This document shows positions 10,298 through 19,188 of a DNA stretch of 64,000 bases, one piece after another. How positions within the stretch are numbered: position 1 is the stretch's first letter; each line of letters begins with the position of its first letter. The translations under genes and the position numbers were made by a program. The DNA comes from Methanobrevibacter woesei (GTDB lineage Archaea; Methanobacteriota; Methanobacteria; Methanobacteriales; Methanobacteriaceae), in contig NZ_MZGU01000004.1 in NCBI RefSeq assembly GCF_003111605.1, forward strand, positions 434,001-498,000, given 5' to 3'. Under the pieces are notes generated by a model that was not told the origin of the DNA, ran no database searches, and saw nothing but the letters and a program-made list of their open reading frames with translations.

Positions 10298-10699
10298 ATG
10301 ATTGCTCACAATGATTTTAAGTTAAATACCAATAAGAAATTTCAGATAATTGATATAACCTCTAAAATCAATGAACTAATAGCTATTGAAGAGGGTATTG
10401 TAAATATTTTCTCAAAACATTCCACTTCAGCTATTGTGGTAAATGAAAATGAGAAAGGCCTTTTAGAGGACTTTGAGTTTATGTTTGAGAATTTAATTGA
10501 TGAAAAATACAGCTGGCAGCATGACAGAATTGATAATAATGCCACATCTCATTTGAAGTCATTTTTACTTTCTTCAAGTGAAACTTTGCCTGTGAAAAAC
10601 TCAAAATTAGATTTAGGAACTTGGCAGTCTGTATTTTTTGTTGAGCTTGATGGACCAAGAAGCAGTAGAACTGTTAATTTAACTTTTATTGGTAAATAG
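10298..10699 (+). CDS. YjbQ / UPF0047 family protein
   Basis: 133 residues of the YjbQ family, sometimes annotated as secondary thiamine-phosphate synthase on the basis of weak bacterial complementation. Signature segments are FSKHSTSAIVVNENEKGLL, the HLKSFLL histidine, LGTWQSVFFVELDGPR and the closing RTVNLTF strand. The precise physiological role is unsettled. The ATG follows a T-rich tract rather than a clear ribosome-binding site, so a separate, nearly leaderless transcript is possible. Confidence 0.85.
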   Translation: MIAHNDFKLNTNKKFQIIDITSKINELIAIEEGIVNIFSKHSTSAIVVNENEKGLLEDFEFMFENLIDEKYSWQHDRIDNNATSHLKSFLLSSSETLPVKNSKLDLGTWQSVFFVELDGPRSSRTVNLTFIGK

Positions 10700-10764
10700 C
10701 TATTTTTTTTAAATATTGGTTTGAAGAAGTGTAAAATAAGTTTTTTGATAATTTAAGTGAGAAT

Positions 10765-11577
10765 ATGGTTTACAACATTGCTGTTTTTGGATCTTGTGTA
10801 AGTAGGGATATTTTTTACAGTAAAATTAATCATAATTATAAGGAATATTTTAATGTTGTTCTTTCATCTCAAAGAGGTTCCATAATCAGTTTGATGCAAC
10901 ATCCTGTTGAATTTAGGATTGAAGATATAGCAATACTTCCAGAATCACAGGTAAATAATTCGAGAACTCGTTTTATAAAAGAAGATTTAAATAAACACTT
11001 CTTAAAAGGATTAAACAATAATATTGATTTGCTAATTTTTGATAATTACTTTGAAGATAGATTTGGAGTATTAGAAATTGATAATAATCAGATAATTACA
11101 AATAATGAATGGGATTTACTTGAAACTGAATTTTATAATAATCTTAAAATTAAGAATCCTCTAAATATGAGAACTAATAAAAAAGATTATTTTAAATTGT
11201 GGCGTGAAAATGTTGACTTGTTTTTTGATTATTTAGATACTCATTGTCCAGATACTAAAATTGTTTTAAACGAAGCCAGAGTTGCATATAATGTATTAAA
11301 GAAAGATAAAACAGTTGAATCTAATAAATATTATAAAAAAGAGAGTAAAATAAGAAATAAGAATATTAAAAGGTTAGATAAATATATTATCAAAAATTAT
11401 GATGTTAATTGTTTAAAATTTGATAATAAAACATTAGTTGATGAGAACCATATCTGGGGAATTGGGCCTGTACACTATGAAAATAAAGTTTATGCAGATA
11501 GACTGCATGAATTAATACAAATAAGTGAGAATAATAATTTAACTTTCCTTGATAAATTAAAAAACATTTTTCATTAA
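10765..11577 (+). CDS. DUF6270 domain protein
   Basis: 270 residues with N-terminal FGSCVSRDIF, the signature of DUF6270, a family of unknown function often found near glycan genes. IDLLIFDNYFEDRFGV and the C-terminal ENHIWGIGPVHYENKVYADR are likely conserved core pieces; a fold with a GS-type nucleophile turn (GDSL-hydrolase-like) is possible but not demonstrated. No glycan genes are adjacent. The protein is unusually rich in Asn, Lys and Ile compared with its neighbours, which may hint at transfer. Convergent with pheT through a shared inverted repeat. Confidence 0.7.
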   Translation: MVYNIAVFGSCVSRDIFYSKINHNYKEYFNVVLSSQRGSIISLMQHPVEFRIEDIAILPESQVNNSRTRFIKEDLNKHFLKGLNNNIDLLIFDNYFEDRFGVLEIDNNQIITNNEWDLLETEFYNNLKIKNPLNMRTNKKDYFKLWRENVDLFFDYLDTHCPDTKIVLNEARVAYNVLKKDKTVESNKYYKKESKIRNKNIKRLDKYIIKNYDVNCLKFDNKTLVDENHIWGIGPVHYENKVYADRLHELIQISENNNLTFLDKLKNIFH

Positions 11578-11596
11578 CTATTTATTAAAAAAAGAG

Positions 11597-11628
11597 TTTA
11601 AATTAGATATTTTTTAATCTAATTTAAA
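11597..11628. terminator. Bidirectional inverted repeat between DUF6270 and pheT
   Basis: TTTAAATTAGAT (11597-11608) and its exact complement ATCTAATTTAAA (11617-11628) with an 8-nt loop; the right arm contains the pheT stop. A-rich on one side and T-rich on the other, so it can serve both convergent transcripts. Confidence 0.5.
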
Positions 11629-13274
11629 AATTCAATTTCAAATCCAATAACTGGATATTCAAGAGTGAAATTGGTAATTACTTCAGGTGAAATTTCACCA
11701 AAGAATCCTTTAATGGATCCATTACCAGATTTTCCTTCTACATTAGCTACTCTTCCAGGAATAAAGGATGGATTTTCACTATCAGATATTTCCATGTTGT
11801 ATCCAAGGTTTTCTAAAACAGTTGTCATTGTTGATTTGATTTCTGTAAAGTTTGCAGTTGAATGACAAATTAAAGCAGCTAGTTTTTTAGAAGTTGTAAC
11901 TTTATTCTCTTTTGATTCATCGAGATATAAGACATCTCCAATTTCAAATATCTTTTGCGGTAAGTCTTCATGTTTGTTGTCTTCTAAAAATTCCATTAAA
12001 CTGTTGATTAAACTTGTACGAATCATAGTTCTGTCAATAGTTATTGGACGTGCTACTTGAACATGATCTTCTTCTTTCTGTTTCATTTTTTCATAGTGGG
12101 ATTCTTCACTTGTAAGCATTAAGCTCATTACTTCCTGGAATCCCATTCCAATCATAACTTCACGCATGGTTGCTTCAGAGGTGAACCATTCATGTTCATA
12201 AGCTACTGTTGATATGTTTGGTAATTGAGCATCTATTTTTTTAATTCTGTATTGAATAGCTATATTTTCAACAACATCAACTTCATGAAGAATATCTATT
12301 CTATATGATGGAATGTATACTTTCAATTCATTATCATCGATTATTTCAGCATCAAAACGTGCTTGGCTTAATAATTGTTTGATTTCTTCAGCAGTTAAAT
12401 GAGTTCCACCAATTAATTCATTAGCTAAATCAACATGAACATTCTGAACTTGTGGAGTTAAATCAGGAGTTGTAATGGTTCTGTCATCATAAACAACTTC
12501 CATGCTTTTTATTTTTCCTCCAACTTCCGCAAATGAACTGCAGATAATATTCAAGGTTTGGTTAACTGCACGTTCATCCATACCAGTTACATCTACAATG
12601 ATGTTTTCTACATTTTCATTAATTTTAGTTAACTCACCATTAATAATCGGTGGCATAGATAAAATTTGATTATCTTTATCAAGAATTAAAGGATATTTAT
12701 CAAAGTCTTCTAGGAGATGTGCATAAGCTACACCTTTATCATGTTCAGTTAGAATTTCTTCTGGAGTCATTGGAGCATCTTTTTCAAGAGGAACGAAGCT
12801 ATTTTCATCTTTTGCAGTAGCTATGTAATTGTATGGTGCTTCAACAACATCTGCATTATGAATACCAATAGCTACTTTTTTCCTGTCCCTTCCAATAACC
12901 CAGTGGAGGTTTTCCTGGAAATCCATTACATACTTTAACTTGTCTCCACTAAAATCAACACCTTCAATCTTTGCAAATGCAATGTAAGGTCTTATTTTAG
13001 CTACTTCAGGATCTACAATTACTTTTTCTCCAGATTCTTCAACTTCGTATTTTGGAAGGCCTGTTTCCTGATTTAAAAATCCTTTAAAAGATCTTGCAAC
13101 ACCCTCAACAGATAAGTTATCTGGACGGTTAGGGAAGAACTCTACTTTGATTTCTTCGTCATCAAAGTCCTCAATGTCACTAGCCATCATAGGTAAAGTG
13201 TCTATAAGTTCATCTTTCTCCATATCGATTCCTAAATCTTTTAAATCTTGATATTTAAATGTAATTACTGGCAT
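11619..13274 (-). CDS. pheT: Phenylalanyl-tRNA synthetase beta subunit
   Basis: Partner of PheS; binds tRNA and carries the B3/B4 editing region. 551 residues from MPVITFKYQDLKDLG, the archaeal/eukaryotic form without the bacterial N-terminal extension. The start at 13274 is set by GGAG six bases before the ATG; an upstream ATG at 13292 would put the GGAG inside the coding region. Recognisable segments: EFFPNRPDNLSVEGVARSFK, LSMPPIINGELTKI, SYRIDILHEVDVVENIAI and the catalytic-fold-like end with PVIGFEIEFLN. Lies alone on the minus strand, unlinked to pheS. Confidence 0.96.
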   Translation of the reverse strand: MPVITFKYQDLKDLGIDMEKDELIDTLPMMASDIEDFDDEEIKVEFFPNRPDNLSVEGVARSFKGFLNQETGLPKYEVEESGEKVIVDPEVAKIRPYIAFAKIEGVDFSGDKLKYVMDFQENLHWVIGRDRKKVAIGIHNADVVEAPYNYIATAKDENSFVPLEKDAPMTPEEILTEHDKGVAYAHLLEDFDKYPLILDKDNQILSMPPIINGELTKINENVENIIVDVTGMDERAVNQTLNIICSSFAEVGGKIKSMEVVYDDRTITTPDLTPQVQNVHVDLANELIGGTHLTAEEIKQLLSQARFDAEIIDDNELKVYIPSYRIDILHEVDVVENIAIQYRIKKIDAQLPNISTVAYEHEWFTSEATMREVMIGMGFQEVMSLMLTSEESHYEKMKQKEEDHVQVARPITIDRTMIRTSLINSLMEFLEDNKHEDLPQKIFEIGDVLYLDESKENKVTTSKKLAALICHSTANFTEIKSTMTTVLENLGYNMEISDSENPSFIPGRVANVEGKSGNGSIKGFFGEISPEVITNFTLEYPVIGFEIEFLN

Positions 13275-13311
13275 AGTATACTCCAATTTCATTTAATTTG
13301 ATTTTCCATAG

Positions 13312-13674
13312 CTATACTCCATAGATTGCCATGAAAAAGATTGATTCGATTACAAAATGTAATGCTCTATGTTCTGCTTCATTCATATCAACATTATCTA
13401 GTAATAAAGTGTGTGATACATCAATTACAAAGTGTATAAATGCAGCTAAAAATCCAATTGTCGGTGACAAGAACAGGACTGAAATAACTATAAAGTGGAA
13501 TATTGCTTCAAATAATTCATGTATAATCCAAACAGTAACATTTGATTTAACAGTATTGTGGATAAGACCAGCTAATATTATGTAAAAATCAGCCATAACT
13601 TTCCACATAAGTTGTGTGTGGATTAAGTCACTAATAGCTAATGCAACAGCTACATAAAACCATAATAATTCCAT
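13312..13674 (-). CDS. Histidine-rich membrane protein, unrecognised
   Basis: 120 residues with about four hydrophobic helices. Conserved-looking His/Asp/Glu residues fall within or next to them: SDLIHTQ, WIIHELFEAIFHF, FIHFVIDVSH, HRALHFVIES. Such in-membrane histidines suggest metal or heme binding, but I do not recognise the family. The ATG is preceded by GGAG. It lies just upstream of pheT (38-nt gap) and may be cotranscribed with it. Confidence 0.6.
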   Translation of the reverse strand: MELLWFYVAVALAISDLIHTQLMWKVMADFYIILAGLIHNTVKSNVTVWIIHELFEAIFHFIVISVLFLSPTIGFLAAFIHFVIDVSHTLLLDNVDMNEAEHRALHFVIESIFFMAIYGV

Positions 13675-13861
13675 TTTTTATCACACTCCTTTTTAGTTGA
13701 ATCAATTAATAATTAACAATATATAATTTTTTATATATCTTATATAATATAGTTATCTCTTAAAATCTAATTTCTATAATTTAAGATATTACTTTGGGAA
13801 AAATAGTTTAGTGGCATATTATTTAAATCTTTAGAATATGTGATTAAAAAGTAAATGGGAT

Positions 13862-14395
13862 TTATAAAATGATTTCATTTAGTATCTCATTTAAACTGGA
13901 TAAGTCAACAAAATCGACTTTTTTGTTGTAGGTTTCAAGTATCATTGTATCTTCACTTGTTTTTTTATCATTTGATGTTCTTTTAATTTTAATAATAAGT
14001 GCTTTCATCATTGTTTTATGGATAAATCCTAATTTAGAATAATCAATAGCTCCTCTTAAATGAAATATTTTTGCATTTTTAAAAATATCTTCATCCAACT
14101 GTTTTTTCATGTGGTTTTTTATATTTTTTATGTTCTTTTCATTTTTAGGATCTGCAAGGCCAACAGTAGCAATTATGATTTTCTTACTTTTAATGTCTTT
14201 TAACTTTTTTAATGTTTTGGACATTCCATAAACTCCTCCAGCATAGAGGCCACCTAAGTAGATTATCTGGTCATAGTGGTTAACGTTGGCAATTTCTTTA
14301 AAGGTTACTGCTTCAATGTTTGTTTCTTTTGAGAGTTCTTTTGCATATCTTTCAGTTGCCCCATAATGAGAACCATAGATGATGATGTTATTCAT
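13862..14395 (-). CDS. Flavodoxin-domain protein (HemG-like)
   Basis: 177 residues with a flavodoxin fold. NNIIIYGSHYGATERYAKEL is the phosphate-binding loop region, followed by DQIIYLGGLYAGGVYGMSKT and IIIATVGLADP. The overall order resembles the Flavodoxin_5/HemG type. The C-terminal third (residues about 125-177) is basic then acidic and less conserved. Probable FMN-binding electron carrier or oxidoreductase; partner unknown. It has its own unit, with 160+ nt gaps on the upstream side and AT-rich sequence downstream. Confidence 0.75.
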   Translation of the reverse strand: MNNIIIYGSHYGATERYAKELSKETNIEAVTFKEIANVNHYDQIIYLGGLYAGGVYGMSKTLKKLKDIKSKKIIIATVGLADPKNEKNIKNIKNHMKKQLDEDIFKNAKIFHLRGAIDYSKLGFIHKTMMKALIIKIKRTSNDKKTSEDTMILETYNKKVDFVDLSSLNEILNEIIL

Positions 14396-14503
14396 TAATG
14401 CACCTAAATTAATTATTCTTGTTTTCTATTATTAATAATTGGCAGTTATAAATCTATTCATTAAAAAAATTAGAGTTTTTTTTAATTAAAAAACCCTTAA
14501 AAA

Positions 14504-14986
14504 TTAAACATAATAGGTATATCCACCTGTTGTTACTGTTCCATGGATATTTCCATCACTGTCCATATAAGAATTAACTTCATAATCTCCAAATTCAGTA
14601 GTTCCTTTCTGATGAGCTTCTATGCTTCCATCACTATAAACAGTACCTTCCAAGTCACCAGATCCATGTTCATCTTCATAGGAATAATAAGTATCATAGC
14701 CATCAGAACTGCTGCTTACATAATTAGAATAGTCACCTACGGTTACATTATAGGATGTATTGTTTATGACAGTTGTGTCTTCTTTTTCTGGAGTTAAAAA
14801 GGAGCTGATTGCACCAATCACTATTAATATAACACAGCAAGCACCAACAAGGGATAATATCTGTTTGGATGTGCTCCAACATTTCCATTCATCTATAAAA
14901 TTTCCATCTTTAACTAATTTTGTTCCGCATTCATTGCAGAAATTAATATCATCTGGAAATTCTCTTCCACATTTTGGGCATTTCAT
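14504..14986 (-). CDS. Zinc-ribbon membrane protein with exported domain
   Basis: 160 residues. An N-terminal zinc ribbon (MKCPKCGREFPDDINFCNECG, two CxxC pairs) stays in the cytoplasm; one transmembrane helix (residues about 41-63, ILSLVGACCVILIVIGAISS) follows; the rest is a Tyr/Ser/Gly-rich outer domain ending HGTVTTGGYTYYV. No enzymatic motif. It shares this zinc ribbon-TM-exported layout with proteins at 41285, 48783 and 49410. Function unknown. Confidence 0.75.
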   Translation of the reverse strand: MKCPKCGREFPDDINFCNECGTKLVKDGNFIDEWKCWSTSKQILSLVGACCVILIVIGAISSFLTPEKEDTTVINNTSYNVTVGDYSNYVSSSSDGYDTYYSYEDEHGSGDLEGTVYSDGSIEAHQKGTTEFGDYEVNSYMDSDGNIHGTVTTGGYTYYV

Positions 14987-15135
14987 TTAATATCACTTTA
15001 AAACCCTTTGATAATAGCTTAAAAATTAGTATTATCTAGCTATTATTATGTGTATATTAAGTTAAATAAATTATGAAAATTAGATAATTGAAAAATAAAT
15101 AAAAAGTAAATGTGTAAATTTTAGCAGGGAATTGT

Positions 15136-15519
15136 CTAAAAAGAGATGTTGATTATTCCTTTTATTTTATTGAAGTCGCTATCAAAACTGATTACCTGAT
15201 TTGTTTTATATTTATTCATAGTTACTAAGATACAATCACTGAAATTAATGGCTGTATTATAATATTTGTAATATTTTAGAGCTTTTTTGTAGTCATTCTT
15301 TGTTAAATAATCTATATTAAGTGTTAACAAATCATTTATAATACTTTCAATCTGTGTAACATTGTATTTATTAAAGCTATTTAGCACTTCTGTTAAAACA
15401 GTATTTTTAATTATAGTTGTTTCATTTGATATTATTTTATTCAATTCAATAGCTTTGTCATTATAATTATCATTTTCTAATATTAAAGCTATTAAATAAC
15501 TTGAATCTAAAAATAACAT
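15136..15519 (-). CDS. vapC: PIN-domain toxin, VapC-like
   Basis: 127-residue PIN-domain ribonuclease. The expected acidic residues are present: D5 in FLDSSYLIAL, a Glu in NTVLTEVLNSF, Asp in NFSDCILVTM and Asp residues in VISFDSDFNKI. It starts three bases after the stop of the ribbon-helix-helix gene, forming a classic antitoxin-toxin pair. VapC toxins cleave tRNA or rRNA; the target here is unknown. The coding sequence is strongly AT-rich like its neighbours. Confidence 0.87.
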   Translation of the reverse strand: MLFLDSSYLIALILENDNYNDKAIELNKIISNETTIIKNTVLTEVLNSFNKYNVTQIESIINDLLTLNIDYLTKNDYKKALKYYKYYNTAINFSDCILVTMNKYKTNQVISFDSDFNKIKGIINISF

Positions 15520-15522
15520 AAT

Positions 15523-15807
15523 TTAAGACCTTTTATAGCTATTCTTTTTTAGTTCGACACTATTTGTTTTTTCATCAGTTTTTATTGCTCCTGCCAGTCT
15601 ATTTAATGCAGGGTTGCCTTTAGGGTTGTCGTGTTTTAATAATGCTTCTATTTCTTCTATAGTCATTGTATCACATGGTGTTTTGTCGTTTTTCAATCCT
15701 TCTAGGATATACTTGTTTGCAAGCTCATATTGGCTTTTTCCTGTTTCTGCTGCTTTTATTTTAAGCTGTTTTTTTACATTTTCATCTACTCTTATTGTTG
15801 TTGCCAT
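15523..15807 (-). CDS. vapB: Ribbon-helix-helix antitoxin, VapB-like
   Basis: 94 residues. The N-terminus TTIRVDENVKKQLKIKAAETG is a ribbon-helix-helix DNA-binding segment; the remainder (EIEALLKHDNPKGNPALNRL onward) would wrap the toxin. Located immediately before the PIN toxin gene and 28 bp from a 20-bp palindrome, as expected for an autoregulated toxin-antitoxin operon. The assignment to VapB is by context, since antitoxin families are poorly conserved. Confidence 0.8.
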   Translation of the reverse strand: MATTIRVDENVKKQLKIKAAETGKSQYELANKYILEGLKNDKTPCDTMTIEEIEALLKHDNPKGNPALNRLAGAIKTDEKTNSVELKKNSYKRS

Positions 15808-15835
15808 GTTTAGTCCCCTTGTTTTTGTATATTAA

Positions 15836-15855
15836 TATATTTGTATACAAATATA
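15836..15855. promoter_or_regulatory. 20-bp palindromic operator of the toxin-antitoxin operon
   Basis: TATATTTGTATACAAATATA is a perfect palindrome 28 bp upstream of the antitoxin ATG. It doubles as a TATA-like element, so antitoxin binding there would block transcription factor access. Further TGTATAT half-motifs occur on the gene-proximal side (15827-15835). Regulation is inferred from architecture. Confidence 0.65.
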
Positions 15856-16151
15856 CATTTTTTTCAAGGGGTTAAACAAGTATGGTTTTTTATTTATTAA
15901 TTTAAATAGTTAACTTGAACAATTAAGTAAATATTTTTGATTTAAATAAATTTTTATAATTAAAAACAAGATTTTATTTTATTTTAACACACTAAAAATA
16001 ATATGTAACTGAATAAATAATGAAGAAAAAATATATTTCCAAAAAGTAATTTATCATACTCTTAAAATAGCTATTTTTTACATTAAGCTTTTAAAGTCTA
16101 AAATATATAATTAATAATATTATTTTTATTTATTAATTTTGGAGAGAATAC
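15856..16151. other. AT-rich intergenic region with valS promoter
   Basis: Divergent spacer between the toxin-antitoxin operon and valS. No gene is evident. An AGCTATTTTTT motif is at 16069-16079, a TATA-like AAATATATAA at 16101-16110, and the GGAGAG ribosome-binding site of valS at 16141-16146. Confidence 0.5.
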
Positions 16152-18866
16152 ATGTCAGATAAAAATATTCCAAAAGACTATGACTTTAATAAAGAAAAGG
16201 ATTGGGAGAAAAAATGGGAGAAAGATGACATCTATAAATTCCTTGGTGATGGAACAAGACCAAGATATATTATTGACACCCCACCTCCATACCCAACAGG
16301 TTCTATTCATTTAGGGCATGTTCTTAACTGGGTTTACATTGATATGAATGCAAGATACAGGAGATTAAAAGGTAATGATGTCTTATTTACTCAAGGATGG
16401 GACTGCCATGGTCTTCCAACAGAAGTAAAAGTTGAAGAAACTCACAACATCAAGAAAAATGATGTTTCAAGAGCTAAATTCAGAGAGTACTGTATTGAAC
16501 TTACCACTGAAAACATAGCTAAAATGAAAGATCAAATGAAATCTCTTGGATTTTCACAGGACTGGAGTCGCGAATTCATTACAATGACACCTGAATACAT
16601 GAAAAGGACTCAATATTCCTTTTTAAAAATGTATGAACAAGGATTAATCTATCAAGGTATTCACCCTGTAAACTGGTGTCCTCGTTGTGAAACAGCTATT
16701 GCATTTGCAGAAGTTGAATATAGTGACAATGAAACATTCTTAAACTATGTAAACTTCCCTCCTGCAAAAGAAGATTCCTATGCAGATATTGAATCATCTA
16801 AAGCATCTGGTAAAGAAGCAGATCCATCTGAAGAGGGTGTAATGATTGCAACAACACGTCCAGAATTAATGTCTGCATGTGTAGCTGTTGTAGTTCACCC
16901 AGATGATGAAAGATATGCACATCTCCTTGATAAATATGTGGAAGTACCTCTATCTCATCAGAAAGTAAAAATAATTGCTGATGAAGAAGTAGACCCTGAA
17001 TTCGGTACTGGTGCAGTAATGGTATGTACCTTTGGGGATAAAACTGATGTAAGCTGGGTAAACAAACACAACCTTGAAATCATCGATGCAATAAATGAAA
17101 AAGGATTATTAACAAGTGCAGCAGGAAGATATGAAGGAATGGATTTACAAACATGTAAAGCACAGACCATTGAAGACTTAGATGATGAAGGATACCTATT
17201 AAAACAGGAAAAAGTAGAACAGAATGTAGGTCAATGCTGGAGATGTAAAACTCCTATTGAGATTTTAGTTAAAAAACAATGGTTTGTAGCTGTTAGCAAG
17301 TTAGTTGATCAAATTAAAGATGCTGCAGAAGAAATGAACTGGGTACCTGAACATATGAAAAGCCGTCTCCTAAACTGGGCAGATTCTATGGAATGGGACT
17401 GGTGTATTTCAAGGCAAAGAATCTTTGCAACTCCAATTCCAGTATGGTACTGTAAAGACTGTGGAAAAGTAATCCTTCCAGATGAAGAGGACTTACCAAT
17501 TGACCCAACACAGGACAAACCTAAAAAACCATGTGAATGTGGATGTGAAGAGTTCATAGCTGAAGAAGATGTTTTAGACACATGGATGGACAGTTCCATT
17601 TCACCATTATCCATTGCAGGATGGCCAAATCCAGGATATGAGGACAACTTCCCAGCAAATATCCGTCCACAAGGACATGATATTATCAGAACATGGGCAT
17701 TTTACACAACACTCCGTTGCCTTGCTTTAACTGGCAAAAAACCATTTGATGACATTGTAATCAATGGTATGGTATTTGGTGAAGACGGATATAAAATGAG
17801 TAAATCCAGAGGAAATGTAATTGCTCCAGATGATGTAATTTCACAGTACGGTGCAGATCCACTTAGAACATGGGCAGCAAACAGTGTGCCAGGTTCAGAT
17901 GTAGCATTTGACTGGAAAGACATAAAACATGGATACAAATTCCTAAGAAAATTCTGGAATGCATTTAGATTCATCAGTATGCAAATATTTGATGAAGAAG
18001 TTAGCTTTGAAGAAGTTAAAGACAACTTTGGACCATTGGATTTATGGATTTTATCAAAACTTAACAACTTAAATATCAATGTTGATAAAGCATTTGCAGA
18101 ATACAACTTTGCAGAAACAATAACATCAATTGAAAGGTTTATCTGGCATGATTTCTGTGATGAGTATATTGAAGCTGTAAAATACAGATTGTACAATGAT
18201 GAAATATCTGATGAATCAAGAAAAGCAGCTAAATACACTCTCAGATGTGTAATTGAAACATCATTAAAACTCTTAGCTCCAATTGTACCATTCTTCACAG
18301 AAGAAGTCTACCAGTACTTTGGAGAAGGCGAATCAATCCACACCACTTCATGGCCTGAAGTAAATGAGGATTTAATAAGTGCAGATGCAGAAGAAAAAGG
18401 AGCAGCAGCTATTGAATTAATTGATGAAATTAGAAGATTCAAGTCCTCTGCAAAAATCCCATTAAATGCAGCTCTCAGTGAAGTGTCTGTCTATACTAAT
18501 GATTCACTTAAAGATATCTTTGAAGAATTCTCAGATGACATTAAAGGAACCTTAAAAATTGAGAATTTAGCTATTAAAACAGGAAAACCTGAAGTTCATG
18601 AAAAAATAGTTGAAGTAACTCCTGACATGGCTCAAATAGGACCTAAATTCAAAGGGGATGCTGGTAAAATCGCTGGCTACTTAAACACTGCTGACATTGA
18701 AGAAATAGCTAGTGCATTGGAATCAGCTAGTGAACTTGACATTGATGGATTAGTAGTATCTGAAGATTTACTAAACATCAAAAAGGATATTGTGGGTGCT
18801 TCTGGTAAAAAAGTAGATATTATCCAATCAGAAGAACTTGATGTAATTTTAGAAGTAATGAGATAA
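16152..18866 (+). CDS. valS: Valyl-tRNA synthetase
   Basis: 904-residue class I synthetase of the archaeal type. The HIGH motif is [27 protein letters not shown] follows; the CP1 editing insertion includes [17 protein letters not shown]. Zinc-binding cysteine groups are seen ([26 protein letters not shown]). The KMSKS signature is in [35 protein letters not shown] before the anticodon-binding helices favours valine over isoleucine specificity. The C-terminal 100 residues resemble the archaeal ValRS tail. Monocistronic, with T-rich sequence after the stop. Confidence 0.92.
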   Translation: MSDKNIPKDYDFNKEKDWEKKWEKDDIYKFLGDGTRPRYIIDTPPPYPTGSIHLGHVLNWVYIDMNARYRRLKGNDVLFTQGWDCHGLPTEVKVEETHNIKKNDVSRAKFREYCIELTTENIAKMKDQMKSLGFSQDWSREFITMTPEYMKRTQYSFLKMYEQGLIYQGIHPVNWCPRCETAIAFAEVEYSDNETFLNYVNFPPAKEDSYADIESSKASGKEADPSEEGVMIATTRPELMSACVAVVVHPDDERYAHLLDKYVEVPLSHQKVKIIADEEVDPEFGTGAVMVCTFGDKTDVSWVNKHNLEIIDAINEKGLLTSAAGRYEGMDLQTCKAQTIEDLDDEGYLLKQEKVEQNVGQCWRCKTPIEILVKKQWFVAVSKLVDQIKDAAEEMNWVPEHMKSRLLNWADSMEWDWCISRQRIFATPIPVWYCKDCGKVILPDEEDLPIDPTQDKPKKPCECGCEEFIAEEDVLDTWMDSSISPLSIAGWPNPGYEDNFPANIRPQGHDIIRTWAFYTTLRCLALTGKKPFDDIVINGMVFGEDGYKMSKSRGNVIAPDDVISQYGADPLRTWAANSVPGSDVAFDWKDIKHGYKFLRKFWNAFRFISMQIFDEEVSFEEVKDNFGPLDLWILSKLNNLNINVDKAFAEYNFAETITSIERFIWHDFCDEYIEAVKYRLYNDEISDESRKAAKYTLRCVIETSLKLLAPIVPFFTEEVYQYFGEGESIHTTSWPEVNEDLISADAEEKGAAAIELIDEIRRFKSSAKIPLNAALSEVSVYTNDSLKDIFEEFSDDIKGTLKIENLAIKTGKPEVHEKIVEVTPDMAQIGPKFKGDAGKIAGYLNTADIEEIASALESASELDIDGLVVSEDLLNIKKDIVGASGKKVDIIQSEELDVILEVMR

Positions 18867-19188
18867 TTTACTTCTACTTTTTTCTTTTTTTATTTTAATA
18901 TATTTATATTGTTATTAAATTGTTTACAAATTTTTAAAATAAATTTATTTTTTCATAGTTTTTAGTGATTTTATTGGATTTTTATTAAATTTTTCATTTA
19001 AAATATTTTCTTTGTTTAATCTTTTATTTTATTTTTTGAATAGAATTATAAAGTTATTTAGAAAACTTTATTTAACTTTGTTTACAACTTAGTACTATAT
19101 AATAGTTTTTTTAACTTTATTCTGAGAAATAAATTTTCTTCACTGTTAATTAAACTGTTTTTATATTATCAATTAATAAGGAGAGAAT
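18867..19188. other. Intergenic region with the cas operon promoter
   Basis: About 320 bp without a gene. T-runs right after valS (from about 18876) can terminate its transcript. The rest is very AT-rich. ACTATATAAT at 19094-19103 is the best TATA-like box for the cas operon and would leave a leader of roughly 60 nt before cas10. GGAGAG lies next to the cas10 ATG. Confidence 0.45.

Noticed and set aside
17702-18298. 198-codon minus-strand frame
   Set aside because: Antisense to valS, with no ribosome-binding site or recognisable motif.
16152-18866. Isoleucyl- rather than valyl-tRNA synthetase
   Set aside because: The HIGH-region context, the [10 protein letters not shown] segment and the archaeal-type tail fit ValRS better; an alignment would settle it.
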